A stretch of DNA of 64,000 nucleotides, from assembly GCF_017876295.1 (NCBI RefSeq), contig NZ_JAGINT010000002.1:4402001-4466000 (forward strand). Direction: 5' to 3'. The position numbers and the translations under genes were made by a program. Positions 62,064 to 64,000 of the stretch are shown one piece after another; positions within the stretch are counted from its first letter, which is position 1, and each line of letters starts with the position of its first letter. Under the pieces are notes generated by a model, which saw only the letters and a list, made by a program, of their open reading frames with translations, made no database searches and was not told where the DNA came from. This stretch comes from Kribbella aluminosa. Lineage in GTDB: Bacteria; Actinomycetota; Actinomycetes; Propionibacteriales; Kribbellaceae.

Positions 62064-62390
62064 CTACCTTTCCTTCCGTTCGATCGCCTCGGCGATCGTC
62101 TTGATGCGCTGCAGCCGCCGGTCCCAGGCATGGGTCACGTCGGCCAGCTGATGGATGGCGTGGGTGAGGCGGTCCTCGTCCACGGTGTAGCGGCGCTCCC
62201 GGCCGTACGGCGCGGAGTGCACCAGGCCGGCCCGGTCCAGGACGCCGAGATGTTTCGCCACCGCCTGCCGGGTGACGGGCAGCCGCTCGCTGAGCCCGGT
62301 CGCCGTGCCGCCGCCGTCCGCGAGCAGCAGGTCGAGCATCCGCCGCCGGGTCGGGTCGCCGATCGCGGACCAGAGCTCGTCGTCGATCAC
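62064..62390 (-). CDS. ArsR-family transcriptional repressor
   Basis: A 108-aa winged-helix repressor, short and complete: AIGDPTRRRMLDLLLADGG, ATGLSERLPVTRQAVAKHLGVLDRAGLV (recognition helix) and RRYTVDEDRL (wing). It has no metal-binding cysteines, so it belongs to the group that works with SRPBCC partners rather than metal sensing. The GTG at 62388-62390 overlaps the upstream SRPBCC stop by 4 nt. The two palindromes at 62843-62857 and 62888-62902, upstream of the operon, are its likely binding sites. Confidence 0.9.
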   Translation of the reverse strand: MIDDELWSAIGDPTRRRMLDLLLADGGGTATGLSERLPVTRQAVAKHLGVLDRAGLVHSAPYGRERRYTVDEDRLTHAIHQLADVTHAWDRRLQRIKTIAEAIERKER

Positions 62391-62827
62391 GGCCTGGCGA
62401 CCAGCCGGGCGACGTACGGCGCGATCCGCGGCAGGAAGTAGTCCCAGCCGTTGGTGTGGTCGGCGAACAGTTCGTCGGACTTGGCGGCCTCGTCGAACCC
62501 GGTCTCGGCGAACCGGAGCAGCGTGCCGCCGGCGTCCGGGACGAGCTCGAAGGTGACGAGCACCGAGTTCTGTGCGGTCGCGGTCTCGCCGTCGTAGTCC
62601 CAGCGGAACACGAACCGGCGCGGCGGCTCGGCCTCGAGCACGGTCAACGGGACCTGCATGACGTCTTCGCCCTGCCGGAAGCCGATCGTGCCGGTGCCGC
62701 CGGGAACCACCGTGAAGTCGGCCTCTTCCGGCCACCACTCGCGCAGGTGCTCCGGCGAACTGACCACCTCGTAGACCACCTCCGGCGCGGCCTCGATCCG
62801 AATCTCCCGCTCGATGCTCCTGCTCAT
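62387..62827 (-). CDS. SRPBCC domain protein, first gene of the ArsR operon
   Basis: A 146-aa AHSA1-like protein: IEREIRIEAAPEVVYEVVSSPEHLREWWPE, FVFRWDYDG, LVTFELVPDAGGTLLRFAETGFDE, and a final helix DYFLPRIAPYVARLV. It differs from its neighbour at 61538-61978 in sequence but shares the fold and length. Its ATG (62825-62827) lies just downstream of the first operator palindrome. Regulators of this kind more often precede their SRPBCC gene; here one SRPBCC lies on each side of the ArsR gene. Confidence 0.88.
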   Translation of the reverse strand: MSRSIEREIRIEAAPEVVYEVVSSPEHLREWWPEEADFTVVPGGTGTIGFRQGEDVMQVPLTVLEAEPPRRFVFRWDYDGETATAQNSVLVTFELVPDAGGTLLRFAETGFDEAAKSDELFADHTNGWDYFLPRIAPYVARLVARP

Positions 62828-62842
62828 GCCCCTGATCCTTTC

Positions 62843-62902
62843 GCAACCTTTGGTTGCTCATGACTGTAGACCACCCGGACTGGAAGTGCAACCAAAGGTT
62901 GC
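62843..62902. promoter_or_regulatory. Two 15-bp palindromes: probable ArsR operators
   Basis: GCAACCTTTGGTTGC (62843-62857) and its exact reverse complement GCAACCAAAGGTTGC (62888-62902) have centres 45 bp apart. They lie in the divergent region between the SRPBCC-ArsR operon and the ABC exporter gene. The first is 16 nt before the SRPBCC ATG. Two identical sites, about four helical turns apart, suggest cooperative or looping control of both directions. Confidence 0.8.
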
Positions 62903-62959
62903 GGGAAGCGTTCCCAGGCCCCGGCTGTTGAGATGATCAGTGAAAAGGGAGGCGGCGCG

Positions 62960-64000
62960 ATGTCGATGATGGGCGGGATGGCCGCGGCGGGCTGGCGGCG
63001 GCAGGACGCGTCCGTCGTCGGGCGCAAACTGGCGAAGGGCACGGTACGGCGGATCCTCCGGTTCGCGAAGCCGTTCCGGTGGCAGATCACGGCGTTCCTG
63101 GTGCTGGTGATCGCGTCCGCGTTCCTGGTGATCGCGTCGCCGCTGCTGTTCAAGAAGATCGTCGACGACGGGATCACCAAGGGGAACGCCGGTCTCGTCA
63201 CCGCGCTGGCCCTGGTGGTCGCGCTGCTCGCGGTCGTGGAGGCCGTGCTCGGCCTGGTGCAGCGTTCGTTCTCGGCGCGGATCGGCGAGGGGCTGATCTA
63301 CGACCTGCGCACCAAGGTGTTCGGGCACGTGCAGCGGATGCCGGTCGCGTTCTTCACCCGGACCCAGACCGGCGCGCTGGTCTCGCGGCTGAACAACGAC
63401 GTCATCGGCGCCCAGCAGGCCTTCACCACGACGCTGTCCGGCGTGGTCTCGAACATCATCAGCCTGATCCTCGTGGTGGGTGCGATGCTGGTGCTGAGCT
63501 GGCAGCTGACCCTGGTCGCGATCGTGCTGCTGCCGATCTTCCTGATCCCGGCGCGGGTCCTCGGCCGCCGGCTGGCCGCGATGACGCGCGAGCAGATGAA
63601 CCTGAACGCCGAGATGTCGACCGCGATGACCGAGCGGTTCAGCGTCGGCGGCGCGCTGCTGGTGACGCTGTTCGGGCACCCGGCGCTGGAGGAGCGCGAC
63701 TTCGGTGAACGCGCCGGGCGGGTCCGCGACCTGGGCATCCGGATCGCGATGCTCGGCCGGGTGTTCTTCACCGCGCTGACGCTGGTCGCGGCGCTCGCGA
63801 CGGCATTGGTGTACGGCGTGGGCGGCAACCTGGCCGTCCGCCAGACTCTGACGGTCGGGACGCTGCTCGCCCTCGTCGCGCTGCTGGGCCGGCTGTACGG
63901 TCCGCTGACCGCGTTGTCCAACGTGCGCGTCGACGTGATGACCGCACTGGTGTCGTTCGAGCGCGTCTTCGAGGTGCTCGACCTGGAGCCGATGATCAAG
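62960..64000 (+). CDS. ABC exporter, transmembrane half (truncated by window end)
   Basis: The first 347 residues of a fused ABC exporter of the MsbA/multidrug type. After a basic N-terminus, six membrane helices are expected; seen are FRWQITAFLVLVIASAFLVIASPLLFKKIVDDG, the long cytoplasmic loop DLRTKVFGHVQRMPVAFFTRTQTGALVSRLNNDV, and SWQLTLVAIVLLPIFLIPARVLGRRL. The nucleotide-binding domain would follow beyond 64000. I use the ATG at 62960, which has AGGGAGG upstream; an in-frame ATG at 62933 exists. It is divergent from the ArsR operon and may share its operators. Confidence 0.85.
   Translation, partial: MSMMGGMAAAGWRRQDASVVGRKLAKGTVRRILRFAKPFRWQITAFLVLVIASAFLVIASPLLFKKIVDDGITKGNAGLVTALALVVALLAVVEAVLGLVQRSFSARIGEGLIYDLRTKVFGHVQRMPVAFFTRTQTGALVSRLNNDVIGAQQAFTTTLSGVVSNIISLILVVGAMLVLSWQLTLVAIVLLPIFLIPARVLGRRLAAMTREQMNLNAEMSTAMTERFSVGGALLVTLFGHPALEERDFGERAGRVRDLGIRIAMLGRVFFTALTLVAALATALVYGVGGNLAVRQTLTVGTLLALVALLGRLYGPLTALSNVRVDVMTALVSFERVFEVLDLEPMIK

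Overview
The window is about 70% GC with dense, mostly co-directional genes that often overlap by 4 nt (ATGA/GTGA), many GTG starts, an F420-type reductase, an actinobacterial SUF operon, OpcA, a Tad locus with a LysM/BTAD protein and an acVLRF1 protein. This points to a chromosomal segment of a high-GC actinomycete. The gene content best fits the Nocardioidaceae/Kribbella neighbourhood, but that genus-level guess is an inference. No tRNA, rRNA, CRISPR array or intact transposase was seen.

Layout. 1-8.4 kb holds small metabolic genes: cobT-cobA-rRNA methyltransferase, a cupin/CMD pair, peptide deformylase, an F420-type oxidoreductase with an HxlR regulator, and a PEP-mutase-like lyase. 8.4-29.3 kb is a conserved actinobacterial core: the pentose-phosphate operon tkt-tal-pgi-zwf-opcA-pgl (minus strand), ctaB and ctaA for haem A, two ABC systems, and the suf operon sufR-sufB-sufD-Rieske-sufC-sufS-sufU-sufT (plus strand). 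Its order resembles Rv1445c-Rv1466 of M. tuberculosis (recalled, not searched). The boundary at 29.3 kb carries the wreck of a FitAB/VapBC toxin-antitoxin pair and an acVLRF1 peptidyl-tRNA hydrolase.

30.3-45.9 kb is the most unusual part. Five minus-strand genes fill 15.6 kb: two giant paralogues (2,378 and 2,196 aa), each followed by a paralogous 176-aa zinc-ribbon protein, plus one 209-aa orphan. The giants share an N-terminal helical domain, six collinear Ser/Gly/Thr-rich amphipathic hairpin-like modules and a conserved C-terminal domain. I recognise no named family. The duplicated giant + zinc-ribbon unit is the best candidate for an undescribed system.

46.0-58.0 kb is a Tad-type pilus locus on the plus strand: SAF/CpaB-like, CpaE-like, TadA, TadB, TadC, a pilin-like protein, three TadE/TadG-like proteins, a lipoprotein, a secreted protein and a LysM-BTAD membrane protein. 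58.1-64.0 kb holds a zinc metallopeptidase, an ABC-F ATPase, an enoyl-CoA hydratase, an SRPBCC-ArsR-SRPBCC cluster with two clear operator palindromes, and the start of an ABC exporter cut by the window end.

Several regulatory sites can be read directly: a probable SufR operator overlapping a leaderless sufR start, a 19-bp palindrome between an ArsR-like repressor and its ABC genes, twin 15-bp ArsR operators, a pre-pilin hairpin, and several long inverted repeats of unknown role.
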